The notes: a model not told the origin generated them from the letters alone. 64,000 nt of DNA from Sipunculus nudus (GCA_026874595.1 CM049313.1:45846659-45910658), one strand, 5' to 3'; numbered from the stretch's first letter, positions 37,601-52,600 are shown. Translations and numbers: made by a program.

Positions 37601-40600
37601 CCCCAGATTCTTAGTTTTTTACCTTTCTTTTAGTGTTATTTCTGCCACTATACAGATTTAATGTAAGAATTCATTGTCAAACATGTTTATTTTTACTTCA
37701 TTTCCAGAGATTTACACGAGATATTGTAGAGATATTGTGGCTTTACACAATGTCACCAGACCCCAGTGTCAGTGGAGCAAGCTTCAGAGCCCTGGGTCAG
37801 TTCAATGCCAACCTGTTCACCATCTACCATCTGCAAGATGAAGTAAGGGATTATTATTTCACGGTGGTTGTTAATTTATACAATAATGAGTGCACAGAAT
37901 CATCATAGAAAATAATAGTGCTGCCATGCTATAAATATTTAAAAGTAACATATTTTTATTAAGATTTCTGATTATGCTTTTTCAGAATTTTCAGGAGTTT
38001 ATATCTTTTTATTTTTATCTCAACTCATCATCTTCAAGTGGTGATTTAGGCTGTTTACATGAACTGAATGAGTGCAATACACATACTCTGTAAGTACTAC
38101 ATAAAGTGGGATTTCATTTGCTAGTAATTTTTTTGTGATCCAACCAATGTTTGACAAAATCAATGGATATAACAAATACTGAGAAGTGATGCTAAATCTT
38201 GCCACATTACTGCAAATCTCTTAACTTGTTTAGAAGTATCACATGCTGTTTAAGTGTACGAAGATTGTGCAGTTGGCCTTGATTTCTACTTTTTTTATAT
38301 TTTTACTGAAAATGTGATACTTATTTATATCTTTTAATCAATACTTTTTCCCATTATATCCAGAATCCTTAAAACATTTCATAATTATCATGAAAAATAG
38401 TATATTTCGTTAATTTTATATAAAAATTTATGTACAAAGGGAAAGTTAATGAGAAGACATGAATTCTACTTTGTTATACTGCAAAGGCTATTTTCAGTGC
38501 AACCCAAGGCAAAAAGGAGAAAGAAATTATGTGGACACTTTGACCATTTACAGGAATTCCCTTTATTGATCGATTGAGCAAAGTGTTGTGGATAAGTCAT
38601 GATATTATTTACTTAGCTATGTTTGCCTGAATAAAATGTTTATTTTTTTTAAATATGTTTACTCATATTTTCAAATGCACATTAGGTTTGCATTTTGTAA
38701 GTTCAGATATATCTTCCAAAATACTACTGGCAAAGATGAAAAGAACATAGAGATTAATTGTTGAAGAAAAATGGTTTTCATTTGTTTGATGCCAATTTTT
38801 GGGGAGCATGGCCTCTTCAGGTGTTTCCACAGGAGTACATATGTGCTGAGGTCCTGAAGTAATAAGAAGAAATGAAATAAATTCTAGGGTTGACTGTTCA
38901 TGCCTATTGGAAGAGGCTCTGTGATCTATTTCTGTAGAGTGTTATAAAGGTATTTTTGTTGTGTAGATCAGTGGAGACCTTAAACAAGCTGTGGCTGATG
39001 CGGAGGCGGCTAGGGAAGATGGAGATGAAAGCATTATCATCCCTCCCACTCATGTTCCTGGAATGTGCTACCTGCGGTTGTTGAAGAAAGTCCATGCTGA
39101 AGCATTGCCAGGTAATATTTTATACATAAGTGGTGCGCGATCGATATTATCTATATATCAGTGTATCACAGTACAGCAATTGGCATAATGCATATCACAA
39201 TATAATTTTGATACATTGAAATTTTCCAATAAAAGTGACTGAAACTGAATAACTGTAGTAAAACTAATGTTTCTTTCACAAATTGAAACATCTAATGGGT
39301 TGGTGTTAATTAGTGTAAGAAAGAAAGTGAAAACTGCTACCATGTCTTTTGACATAATCAGGTCATTTCATCTTAAATGTTCAAGTAGACTTGATAGACC
39401 ATATGATAAAGGTCTGTCACAATTACAGTGACTGTGCCTTTTAAAGCATGCTGTGTGATGTTAATGTAAGATACCCAACTGAAGAATGTTCTTTAGGTTT
39501 AAGAGCTCAGTTCTTTCATTTGCCAGGTTTTGAGAGTTTCCTGGTTGCCATGGTGAAGAGGGAGGTGTCCAACCTTTCACGGAGCGTGTATCACTTGGCA
39601 GCACGTCAACATGCCTCAGCACCCAATCAGCATAAAGCATTGGCTAGTATCCCAGAATTCATATTGTGCCAGTATGAACGTAATCAACAACCGGGCCTCC
39701 GTGCTGGGCTAGCTGGTAAGTATCTCTCAATGAGCTTGGTGGCATACAGGTTAGTGTGCTGGACTTGTGAATGCAAGGTTGTGCCAAAGTCTTTATCACA
39801 AGTGTGCACATTCTTCACCTAAGTGTAATGGGTACTGGTAAATAGATTTTCTCACCCAAGTTCAGTTGAAACTCATTATAAATATTAAAAAATAATGTTT
39901 CTGCCCTGAATTAAATTCTTGGCAGAATTCAAGCATATTTAATGTGGTCAGCGGTCACAGACATACGGTGTGTGGCTTATTCACCCTTGTGGTGCTCTTG
40001 TGGAACACTTGCTAAAAAATATGGTTACCTACAAAAAATTAAAGATGAAACACATTTAATGCACTGGCAAGAGATTCAAACCATTCTTAGCTTTCCTGCT
40101 TTAGTAGGATAATACAGGTTGATTAAAACCAGATAAATTCTGTGTTAAGTTTGTAACCATATAATCCTTATAAATCATGTAAATAATTCTGATAATCTTA
40201 ATTGTGTCGTAATACTAGGTAATCCCTCTCTGTCTTTTAAGTGGGTTATATGAAAATTAGTTGATTAAACAATTAGAAAACGAGACATACTCCACAATAT
40301 AAGCAGGAAAGGTGCCAGCAGCTTTAAACTCAGTCATTCTGTCTCATGTTGTGTCAATAAGTTGATGTTGCTTGAAAATGTACCAGAATGTTTCTTCATT
40401 TGGTTGGTATTTTGTTATAACAAAGTATATATATGCATATGCACTCTATCTTTTATAGCAGGCCTGCTGTTTTGCTATGACCCACAAGTACAAGTCGGAC
40501 GTGAAGGAAAACCACGCAAGCACCACCTGGTGACACATGCAGGGAACTACACCCACATGTTTGGATCTTTATTACAAGAGGTTTGATTTTGTATATCCTT

Positions 40601-43600
40601 CTTACATGTATGCTTACATATCTATATATACATATATATATATATATGACTCAAATGAAGGAGGAAATATGTTAAGTCTGTCATATCGGTTAAAGTGATA
40701 CAAGTCATACTGTAAAAAATTCTTGGTACTTTCTTAAACATATGGTCTGAATGATTTATCCTGCTAATGGATTGATTTGATTAAAAAAAACCCCGAAAAA
40801 CCCCAATTTCACAAAACACCCTGGGCTGAACAGACTACCCAAATTGATTTAAATCTTTTAAAAAATTATTTATTTCTTTTTTACTTTTTTTTTAAAGTCA
40901 ACCAGACTCTTAACACATGCACATAAAGGCATGTCACATGTAGGAGTAATGACTGTGATAGTCCTTATCATACATGCATTTGGATACTGATATCATATAT
41001 ATCTTTGACAGGTTGAGATCCAGCAGTCAGAGTGGCACCGCAGCATGCTGCTGCCTCAGGCCTTGGGATGCTTCATGGAGCGCTGCTACAGTGCTGTCCT
41101 GGAGGTACCTGCACACAGTTCATATGTACATTATATAAAGACACTGAACTTAAAGGAAAACACATGAAAAATAGCTATGTATCTTAGAGAAATATGGATA
41201 TACCAAAAGATAAGTTTGCGCAAGTGGGCCATTTGTGTTATAGATAGATCTGAAAAGAATGAGTGCTTGGCTTTCAATATGATTCTCACACAGTGGTAAT
41301 ACACTACAGTTGTCTCAGATATACTGAAGCATGCTTACATTGGTCTGATTCTTGGCCCTGTGCCAAAAATTGAGTTATCAAACCAAGGAGAGCAGGTGTC
41401 AAAGAGAAATGTTAAAAATTTGGAGCTGGATGCACCATGCATATGTGACACCACGCTCTCATTGGTCTGATTACAATTCTTTTCTCTGTGCTCACCCTGG
41501 TGTTCGAACCCAGTGAACTTTGCCATACAAAGCAATGGTTAAACCTGTGAGCGGAGTGTAGGTTTCCATATAGGCACAAACATTAGACATTAGGTACCAC
41601 TGAAAGTTGTCTGTATTTCATGGAAGCTTTATAATAGTTTGTTGCCCAAAATTTATACTTTAAGAAACCAGTGAAGTCTTATTTATAAATAAATTGTGAT
41701 TTTGTTATTAACAAATATCAATGTTTAATTGGTAATTTGTACCAAATATATAAATGAAACATTTTTCTGCTCTAAAATTAAGATGGTTTCAATAATTATA
41801 ATCGAGAAGCAATAAGAAACTCTATAACATTCTCAAAGACAACTGTTTCTTCATCCTTTGCCATGATATACAATTCTGTAAAATTGAAACGGAAGCATAT
41901 TTCCTTCTGTGGGATATCCTTTTCAGAATTTGGCTTTCTGTCATTGCAGTTATGCAGTGATCACAGTTATTTTCATTGAATATCTTAAAAGTGTATTTAT
42001 AATTTCATAAATCAAAAGGTTCACAGCCATATTTATTCTTTATAAAGAGATACTGGTAAACATTGAAAAACAGTACCACACATCAGTATTAATTGAAGAC
42101 ACTGATGCTTGTTCTAATTTCAAATCACTTAAGAATATTCATAATTTCTTTACATGTTTCTTGTTTGTCAAAATTCATTTTGCTGAAGGCAAAACTCAAG
42201 TTTCACTTTTAAGGAAAACCAAAATACACCTGCATATTTATTTCATGGTATTTTTTATACAATATTATAGGGTAGGAAGGCTGACATTGGGTTACAGCTG
42301 CAGAGAGAACATATAGATGATGAAGAAGCTGGGACCTTGATGCAGACTGCCTGGCTCTGGTATATATAACATAATATATATTTTATATTCAACTCAATAT
42401 ATTTACCAATTGGAAATTGAAAATATAATAAGAATTGTATTTTCTTCACTGAACAACTTAAATGAGAAATTAAAATTTTAATAAGATTTGTATTTCCTGT
42501 ACTGACCAACATAAAGTAGAAATTGAAAATTTTAACAAGAATTGTAGTTCCCATGCAGATCAACTTAAAAAAAATTAGTAAAATGGGGTTGAGGCATAGC
42601 TATTGGTTAAGGCAGTATACTGTTTAGATAAAGGTTTTGGGTGCATAATCTCAAAATAATTTCACTGACTCGCAGGTAAAATTTTGAAAATATAAGCAGA
42701 ACTGCAGAGATTATCTGTGTCTGAAAAACAGCTTTAGATGGCTAATATTTAAAAAAGTTTTAACAACACATATATAGTACTTATTGTTTCCTCTGCCAAC
42801 AGGTAATGGGATTTTTCCTAAAAAATGGAATTTGCAAAAGAAAATACAAGTCCAAGTGCTGATAATGATGGTGATGGGATATATGTCAGGCATTTAGGCA
42901 CAATTCCCATCATTGTGATATTAATCAACAAAATGAAAATCATAACATTATCTACACACAGACATAGTAAAAGACTTTTCAAAATTTTGATGCAGTGAAC
43001 GTTATCTTACATCTGTAATCAACTTTATTGCAGGGCAAGAGATCATTTAACAGATCAGTTAAAGACAGCTTCAAGGTAGGTCCGATGAATGAGACAGATG
43101 AGTGCTAGAGAGGGAAAAAAAATTCGAAAGGAAAGCATTGATTATCTAAGAATCATATATAATGGTTGAGATGTTATTTTCTTATACAACAGCTGATGAT
43201 TAATTTATTTTAGTGATTTATATATGATATGAAAAGAATTATTATGACATATTTGTTTTTTTTTTTAACAAGTGTAGTTTGCATTTATTGCATAAAAGCT
43301 CTTCTAAATTAATTATATAATACAATAACAGTTCTCTCAAGTTTTAATACAGTGGAGCGTGGTTCATCCAAACATCTCAGGGGACACAGGATTTTTTTGT
43401 TTGGATAAACAAATGTTCAGAGAAACGGTCATGTGAAAAATAAAATTGTTACAGCGATTACTACCAAATGTTGGTTCAGTGTCACAGACTTTGGTTAACA
43501 TTCAGTGTTATGAAAAAACGGGACCAGAACGTAATAATATGTGACAAATACCTGTTTACTTAAATAGAATGAACCAAATTTTCAGTCGGGTAATTAAAAT

Positions 43601-46600
43601 ATTTTCTTCACAATTACTTTATTAATATTATTTGTCAGTGAAGTACTTGTAACAGTTAATCTCTCGTCGACCGTATGGAAATCCCCCATGACAGTTTAAT
43701 CAGCCTCGTTGCCACCCTGGGTGCATCGTCTTTCGTGCCTTTGAATTTCGTGTCTGGCTTCTGGTCTTTGAAGTCCATTAACTTCTGACAACTGTTCATG
43801 ATGTCACTTATGCCAAGTTATGGTAGATCTGCCAACATTGAACTCTCTGGCCAACTCAACAGCATATGCACCTTAGTCAAGTCTCTGCAGAATGCAGAGC
43901 GTATATTCAAATGACTATTTATGGCAAGACCCTGACATAAACATTATTGCTGCGACCGGTGTTGTCGTGGTAAAGATATGCAAAATTGTGAATGAACTTG
44001 TGTGTCATCATTTTAGCATTGTTAAACTGTTCAGTTAATTGTACAGAGTACAATTTCAAGCGTATCAGAGACGTAAATTATCACTGCAAAATCTACTCTC
44101 ATCCATTACCAGATTGTTTACAGATGTGAACAACTGGACAGTGAGGGAAACAAGATTAATTAATAAATCTTGCCAATGGCATTTTTCACACCTATAACTG
44201 CTAAATGAATGTGAGTCCCAGTGAACGGCTGGCTTCATGTGTAAAACCTAGGTGATTAGGTGTTGTCACACCTGCAATTCCTCAACCTGTGCTGCATTTA
44301 CTACATGTTATTAGTCAGGACCTGTAGTCAATGCACATGTGACAATCTGTTCTTCCATTGCAGGAAATATCATTTTCAGATGGCAAAATTTACCTTTGTT
44401 AAAATATAGGATAAATGTTCATAATTTTGGTCCTCAAGTTTCTATTACAGATAAACGTTTTTTGGATAAATGGTGTTCAGATGAATGGCGCTCCACAAGT
44501 TACAACTGCTTACTCATAAGACTTTAAAGCCTTTTTTTTCACTTTTTAAAACTTTAAATTATTAAATGTCATAATGAATAATCTAATATAAATTATTCAA
44601 ATCACAAAGGTAACATAAATTGTACGATAGACATGATGTTTGATACCTATTTAAATGTATAAACTGTATTATGCTTCACAGAGGGAGTCCAGTAGTCCAA
44701 GGTAACAGTCTCATGGCATTGTCAGGATTGGCTATTGCTGTGACAAAGCATGCAGCTGGCTTCAGTAAAGATGAGCACCAGGCAGCAACTGAGATGGCGT
44801 CCCACCTTGGGCATGCTCACTGGATTGGCATCGTCGTCAATACTCTCATGGCTATAGCAGATGTCAAGTTTGAGCCGTCAGTCCGAATCTTGGCCATGTG
44901 TCAACAGGTATTGTAACACCAACACCTGTCTGACCATTTACGTGTTTATTTTATAAATTTATTATCATTCATTTTGTTTAAATATATTTCTTCCATAATA
45001 AAAATACATTAACATGAATAGGTGATAGACTCAACTGAGACATCTTAAACAGTGATTTTATATATCTTTAGTATATGAGTTCAGTGTGAATAAATTTTAT
45101 TAATCTAGCTGGTCAAATAAGTAGAATAAATGTGGCACTCAACATGTGGGAATAATTTCCTTGTACAACAAAAATCTGTTAATCCAAAGCATATTATGCT
45201 ATGAAATGTTGTGTTGTTGGTATTATTATATTTTGTTTAATTTTGGCAAGATATGATTTTTTCTATAAATAACATTGTATTGAAAAAGACCCATAAATAA
45301 AGTACTTGAGCTATTGCCATTAGCTTTACCTGTCATCTGTTAACTGAGGGTCATGGCCACTGGGTCCCTTGTTATTACTGAACTTTCTAACCATTTCAGA
45401 GAAGTGGAAAAGAAAGAACAGCGGCCAGTTTATTAGCTCGAGCTTGTGCTGCGATGGCCTTCCACCAGATGGTGCCAGTGGTACTGTCTTCTCATACTGA
45501 CACGATCCACCAGATGGTGGCACTGCTGGGTCAGTTCTTGCCATCACAGAAACGAGAAGAAAGCTCCCCCACCCTTCTATTCTTCTTTGGTCTTGGTTAT
45601 GGTCTGCTTCTGGCAAGGTTGTTTGAAGAACGATATGAGGATGTCACAGGAACACAGGTACTGCTATCATAGATTACAAAGACTTAGCATTTGTTTAGGT
45701 GTTTTTGTGTGTGTAATTAAATAAAAATTGTCTCTCAGATTTAGTCAATACACATAAAAATTAAATCGAAAGTTAATTATTTGAACAAATGGCACCTGGT
45801 ACCTAAGGTGCTAACGAATTTCTCTAATAGATGTCGATCTGTTTCTGTTATTTCTCATATTTTATTATTTATTTTATTGAATATCAATCAATATTTGTAT
45901 TGTGATATTATATTTGTGCTATCAGTAAATTTCTTGAATCATTAATTATCTATATTATCACCTGTGACGATTTACACAACAATAACATGTTTTATCTTAT
46001 AGAATATCTGCCAGTCAAAAAGTAATTTTTTATACAAAATTATTTTGTTTTTATTTATATTAAAGGTTACATGGGTGATTGCAAGCATTTTATTGTAAAC
46101 TTGAATTACAGGGTATGGTACTGGTGTGGAAATCTGTACACACTCTTGAACAGGTGGCGCTCTCTGGTAGTGATAACAGGTAATTAATAAACAAAAGAGC
46201 AAAGAAAATATTTTGTGTTTAAAATCACTACATCTGTTAATTATATAGTATACATATATACCATAAATCTCTTTCCTAAAATATGCCTCATTGTAATATA
46301 TAGCTTTTATCATTCAAATTTAGAAGAGAATAAAATAAGCAGAAGAGTAGCAATTACTGTGTAGATTAGCAAAGCAAGAAAAACCTCAAGTTAAGTCCTC
46401 ACAAGATAACTGAATGTTGACTCCTTAGATTTATTTTTATTTGGTTTCATTTATATGCTGAAATTTTATCTTAATGGTTTTGAGAACCAATTTAATGATT
46501 TTTAAAACTGTTGAAACTTTGTAAATGAATTAGCTTTACATCATCATATCAGAAAGTGTCATAATAAGCTTGCATACATTACATACAGACTCATCCTAGT

Positions 46601-49600
46601 GGTTTTTTTCATGAGTCTCAGGCAACTGTTTATGTTTAGCCCTGTTCATTACTGTCATTTAACGTTTGCTCATTGTCTTTTGTGTCTTTTTCAGTTTTGG
46701 ATGTGTCTTGGGTCTGGGATTGTGTTTGAGTTCAATGTGTAATGATGGTCGGACAGAAAGCAGGGTGCATGTAAAAGGAATTATAGGAAAACTGCTAGAG
46801 TTTCTTGATTCATCGGACAAAGAAAGCAACATATACCAGGTACTTCCTCAGTTAATTCTTTGAAAATTGTGATGATACTTTGTTACTCTTTTGTATATTG
46901 TGATTGTATGATTGTTATATTTAAGTTTCATATAATTGTCCCCCACTTCCATGGAATAGGGGATATTGATTTAGGTTTGTCTGTCCCTCTGTCTGTCAGT
47001 CTGTCAGGTTTTTGATTTGGTAGGATAACTTTCCTAATTATTATCCAATTTCATTCAAATTTGGGACAATGATTGCTCTCATGAATACCTTGGTTCAGAT
47101 TTGTTTGGAGTGTCTGCCTGAAAATTGATTATCACCAGCTTGAAAACAAACAAATAATTCCCTTTTGTTCCCAGTTCACAACAAAAAGTATGCCGTGGAG
47201 ACATCTTTAGGGGACCATGAAAACTAAAAAACAGGCATAATGACATGTGGAGACATCTTTAGGTGAAAATAAAAACTAAAACATATTGAGAAGGCAAGCA
47301 TGAAGATCACAGAAGGCCAAAATCACCAGAGGAGGCATGGACATGAATTCCATGAATTTGCTTGTTATATTTATACTATCTACCTAGAGCCTAGATCTGG
47401 ATTTGCATTATTGTTGGTGTTTTGATGTGAAAATAATTAATTCCATAAGTGTAGAACCAAAAAGTCCCTTAATATTAAATGTTTGGACAATCCTGTGAAA
47501 GCTAATCATGGGCAAGTGTTAAAGAAGCATTTTAGGAGTATCATAGGAGTAGAGAAATCTGTATGAAAGGGCCTTCCCCAAAAATCTGTAGAAGAAGAAC
47601 AGAGGGAAGGAGAGACCAGAACGGGAGAGATTGACTACCATTCAGCTGGATCTCAGTTTGCACCCCTGACAGAGGGGAGCCAGGGATGTGTTGTTATTTA
47701 CTTTTGTACATTTAGGTTCTCACCATGGCAACTGCTTGTGTGATTTCATCAGCTTTTGGAGCAAATATTGTCAATGTGGAACAAGCAACAGAGGGTCTCC
47801 ACAAGATACAGAAGATCTATCAAGAGAGCATGCAGGTTAGTAGCCTGAACGCAGATACAGTGCAAGTCTGTGTGAGTGTAAGGGGGGGGGGGGGACATGA
47901 CTTAAAGTTTCATGATTTTTTAAAGTAAGAGGACTTACCAGCTTTTGTGGTCTAGGAAAGCAGTGAGATTTTCATGGTCTGTCCAAACTCTGCAGGCTTA
48001 ATGAAAAGGTTGTGCCCCACAGCCATGTATTACTTGGTTCCTCAGTTGCTTTTTGACCCAGCAATGGGGGATTGCGAACTCAGGACCTATAGATGCAGTG
48101 TACACCCATCATGGGTGACATAAGGACATGATATAAAAATTAAATGAAGTGAGTGCTACTGCCCTATCAAGAAGTCCAAAACTGAAATGCAACTCTACAG
48201 ATGTAATTTACTTAGTTTATGGTGCCTAATCATCATTTGAAAAACAATTTATGTAATTTCTGACTTCTTCTGTGTATAAAATTATAAATATGTATATAAA
48301 TCTCAGGGTAATTTTGGTTGAGAAAAGTTCTTATAAAGCCTTCATGAAGCCTGTGTGAACTTCTTTATCAATAACATGTTTGTAAGCACACAAATGTTGA
48401 AAAACAGGGAAAAAATGTAACCTAAGATGGTAGGTTGATATATGTGGAGGTAGAAAGGTCACTTGTTAGCGAACCTGCGAGCATATGCGATGGCGCAGCG
48501 TAGTCCATCCATCGCCAGCTGTCCGCCATCCGCTGTCCAGGGCTGGCTTCCTGCCGTCCATGGCTGTAAGTCAGAAACTGTCGGAGCTAGCAGCTCCAAA
48601 TTACATGTAAGAATTAGTCACATGTGAAACTTGGTGCCCTGGAGCTTATTATTGGGTATCTGCATTAATTTAGAATTTATAGAGCAAAAGCTTAAAAACC
48701 TTTAAAAATCTTCTTCTCTGAAACTGTCCAGCCAAATTGTCCAATATTTCACAGAAATGATCCCTGGAACAATCTTTCTCAAGTTTGTTTGAATGGTTCC
48801 AGTTCAGAGATTTTTGGCCAAGTTACAGGAGGTTGAACTTAGTCATCTGTCCAAAAAAGCACACTAAAATTAAAATCCAGAAACGGCTAGAGCTATAATT
48901 ACCAAATTTTATACCAATGTTTGTCACATATGTCATATCTAATTTTGAGGTATTGGTGGCGCCACCTACATTGATGTGTTTTTAACAAGCAAAAATGTAA
49001 TTTTAAACTCTTCTAGCTTATACACTGATATATGATGAAACTGTTAAGCTGATTGGTTTAAACTTTACAAGAATTATTCTATGGTAGGGTTCTGCCAGTT
49101 TTATAAGAATAGATTGGGTAAATACAGTTTTAAAAAAGCATTTTAGCCAATTGAAAAAGGCTTTCTGTAAAAACAGATTTGACAACATGCTGAATTTCAG
49201 CAGCCAAGTCAAGAGGTCACTCAGTACAAACAGGTGGGGTCCAGACAGCACCATGGCAATTGACCTGGCTCTGGGGGGTGTCTAGACAATGTGTCTAGAC
49301 ATCTAGACACAGCGTCTAGACGTCTAGACAATGTTTAGATGCAGAATTCCCAGATTGTTGGAACTATATCTTTCAACTGTTTGAAAAAACTTGGTTTGCA
49401 TTTTAAGTGAATCGGGTTTATCATCAGGTCACATGTGAACTGCTGCACCCTCATTTTTGGTTGACCTCTGACCTTTCCTCGTTGCTCAGCGTCCATTTGT
49501 GCATCTGTTTCCACACATAAACCTGTATATCTTGGGAACCGTTTGACCTATCAGGCTAAAAATTTTGCACAAATGTAGCCCAATGATTGCTTTATAACAT

Positions 49601-52600
49601 ACACTAAAAATGGTGCAACCATTTTTGCATAGCGTCCTTCTGTTCATCTGCCTTTGGATAATATCACTCATATCTGAGCAGTGGTTTGACTTATCCACCT
49701 GAAATTTTGCAGGTTTATACATCCTGGACAGCTTTCTCGATTTTATGACAGGTGGCGCCACCTACATTCAGGTTACTCTGCAGACATCCAAGCATATATT
49801 TGACTGATTGGGCCAAAATTTTGCTTGTGTATAGATCTCGCATAGCTCTTCATCATAAGCAAAACTGGTGGTGCCACCTGCAACCACTTATGAACACCAT
49901 CCATCTGTTCATCTGCCTTGGGATAAATCACTCATATCTCAGCTGTGGTTTGACTTAATTTTGCAGGTTTATACATCCTGGACAATTTTCTCGATTTTAT
50001 GACAGGTGGCACCACCTACATTCACCTTTAAGCTGCAGACATCCATGCTAATATGCAACACACCTCGCTCTATTCCCCTTGCCACTTAATCCATGCCTCA
50101 CTACTCGTCCTACTCTGATTTATGCGGATACTCATAGTCGCTTGTCGACTACCCATATTCTAGTTTTAAAATGTCCTAGTCTGAAACTTGCAGGTCCGAA
50201 ATGTACATTTTTCTGAAATCGTAATGACTAAGGTAGATATGCAGGACTTAAAAGGATCAATATTAAATTTTAAAAATAAACCTCCATTCATATTCCCAAA
50301 CTTTGCACAGGTTCACATTAGCCCTGTAGGCCTTGTTGTGTTTATTTTTGGCGGCCCCACATATTGTAAACATGATGATTTAAACAAAAGTATTCTGTTG
50401 GTCGTGATTTCCAGGTTTTCTGGACTATTTTTAAGAAAGCTCCAAGGGAGTACCTTTAGTTTATAATGGACAGATAGGTGATTGGGCTCTTTAATATTAG
50501 ATAAGTCAACTTTAAAAAAATGGAGGCAGTTACCTCCACCAAAAAAATCTAAAATTTGTTCATTCACTATGTGTAAAGAGACTGTGTATTCATTCTCTTG
50601 CAGTATGCATTCTTTAATTGCAGAGCATATATCTGATTATTTTCCAGATGTACATGTGTTGATTGATTTGCCAATATGAGTAACAATCTTTGGACAATGT
50701 ACTTGCTTGATTTACAGAGAGCTGGAGTATCAGTGGCTTTTGGCTCACTTGTGTATTTTCTGAGCCGGGCAGGTCTGCAGACTGCTCAAGAAAATCTGGC
50801 TCATTTAGCTCTTCAATGGTTAGAAGGGCTTAAGGATGAGGTGAGTCACATTTAATCTAGAAAAGCACTCAGAGAGTGAAGACCTCTGCCAAGGCAGCTC
50901 ATTACCAACTTATGGCACTGTCAGAAATACAGCATTTTTCCTTTAAAAATCCCTGAATTCCGAAGGTGATCCAGATCACCCCCATAATCAAATCAGTTGT
51001 TCCTTGTATCATTACTAAGCTAAACTTAAAATTTCATGAAATCTGTTTATAACTTTTTGAGTAATGTTGCTAAAAGCAGGCAAACAAACCAACCAGCACT
51101 GGCAAAAACATAACCTCCTTGGCAGAGGTAATGATCCAAATAGAGATTTTTTTTTTTTTTTTTATGAAAAATTTCAGTTAGAATCAGGCCAATTATGCGG
51201 CCTTACAAGGATCTCCTGACCACTGTAGATAGATTGAAACTAAGTTGGAAAGACCAAATATCTTGATCTTCAGGACTTGCAATATAATCACACAAGAACA
51301 GCACTGGCAAGCAAAAAAGAGAGGAAATCAACATAGAATGTACATTATAGCAAAATCCGTGGTTCCCCATGGTCAAAAAGACATATGTGACAGATGATGA
51401 TGAACATGATGCTTACATTTTTATTTCAGTTAACACAAATTAGTTTGTACAAGTCAGTACAGACATTATTTAAGGTCTACCTCCATTACCTTCAGCCAGT
51501 GGTAACTGATTAAAACTTAACAGCATTCACATTTGGTTGAAGTTGTCTCTTAAGATACCAGTTCCAGCTAAACTGCTTTATAATGGAATATAACATATAT
51601 AAATAAAAATCATATATAAAGAATAAATAAAAGACCTTGATATTAACAGAATTTCATGTTGTCTGTTGTCTAATGGTTTGTTATTTTAACAGGAGAGGCC
51701 GGCTTTGGAGAGATTATCATGCATGAGTGGAGTCATTGCCTTGGCAGGAGGGGAAAGTTCAATAATTAAAGTAAGCTTATCTACATATGTGTTACCTGAC
51801 ATTTCAACTGATCATATCCAATGTGTTGTATAACAGAAAATAACGAAATGAATATTTGATTTTCTTCCTTTAGAACCAACCCATCTCCTGCTTCATTGGT
51901 ATCAAAAAGACTTAGAGTTTCTTTTATTTTGCTTATTATTTTGTGAAATATAGAATTGTAAATACTTTGGCATATTGCAACCACATCTGTTTGCCATATC
52001 ATGCATGAAAATAAGTCAGTATGAATAATTTTTTCCCATGATTAAGCCCTTGTAGTGTCATGGAATTCACATGCAGTATTCGAACTCTTGGTGTCTTATA
52101 TTCCAGTGTGGCTGAGGTGTACTTTTGAGTGTATATGTAAGACATACTTAAGATAGCATTCCATATGTGAATATGCAGTACACATGCTTATGCAGTGGAT
52201 GCCTGAAAATGGATGCCTTTGGTTCCATTAATACATATGTGTATGCAGTGAGGCAGATAGTTTAGAGCTGCATGAGTTAAGAAGTCATCTGCCAGAGGAA
52301 TACCCTATCACAGATGTCAAAGGTTCAAATTTTACCATGCGTAAACATTTTCAGTTGTTTCCCTGAGCGATTGGAACGTGCTACACTTGCATACATATAT
52401 ATACACATACACATATATGGAATCACTCATAAAGAATACAATGAGTGTGATTCCTAGCTGCATATGAATACATAATGAATATATACTGCATATATGCATA
52501 TAATGAATGCCACCTTCATACATCCTCACACCCCCTTACAGGTAGAAGGTGAGAGCAGCATTGACATCAGTATGAATGACCTGGTGTGGTCAGTGACTGA

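Noticed and set aside
47875-47895. G-quadruplex regulating the e23 donor
   Set aside because: A single G run alone near the donor is weak evidence; similar runs occur at random in the window (6474, 35953).
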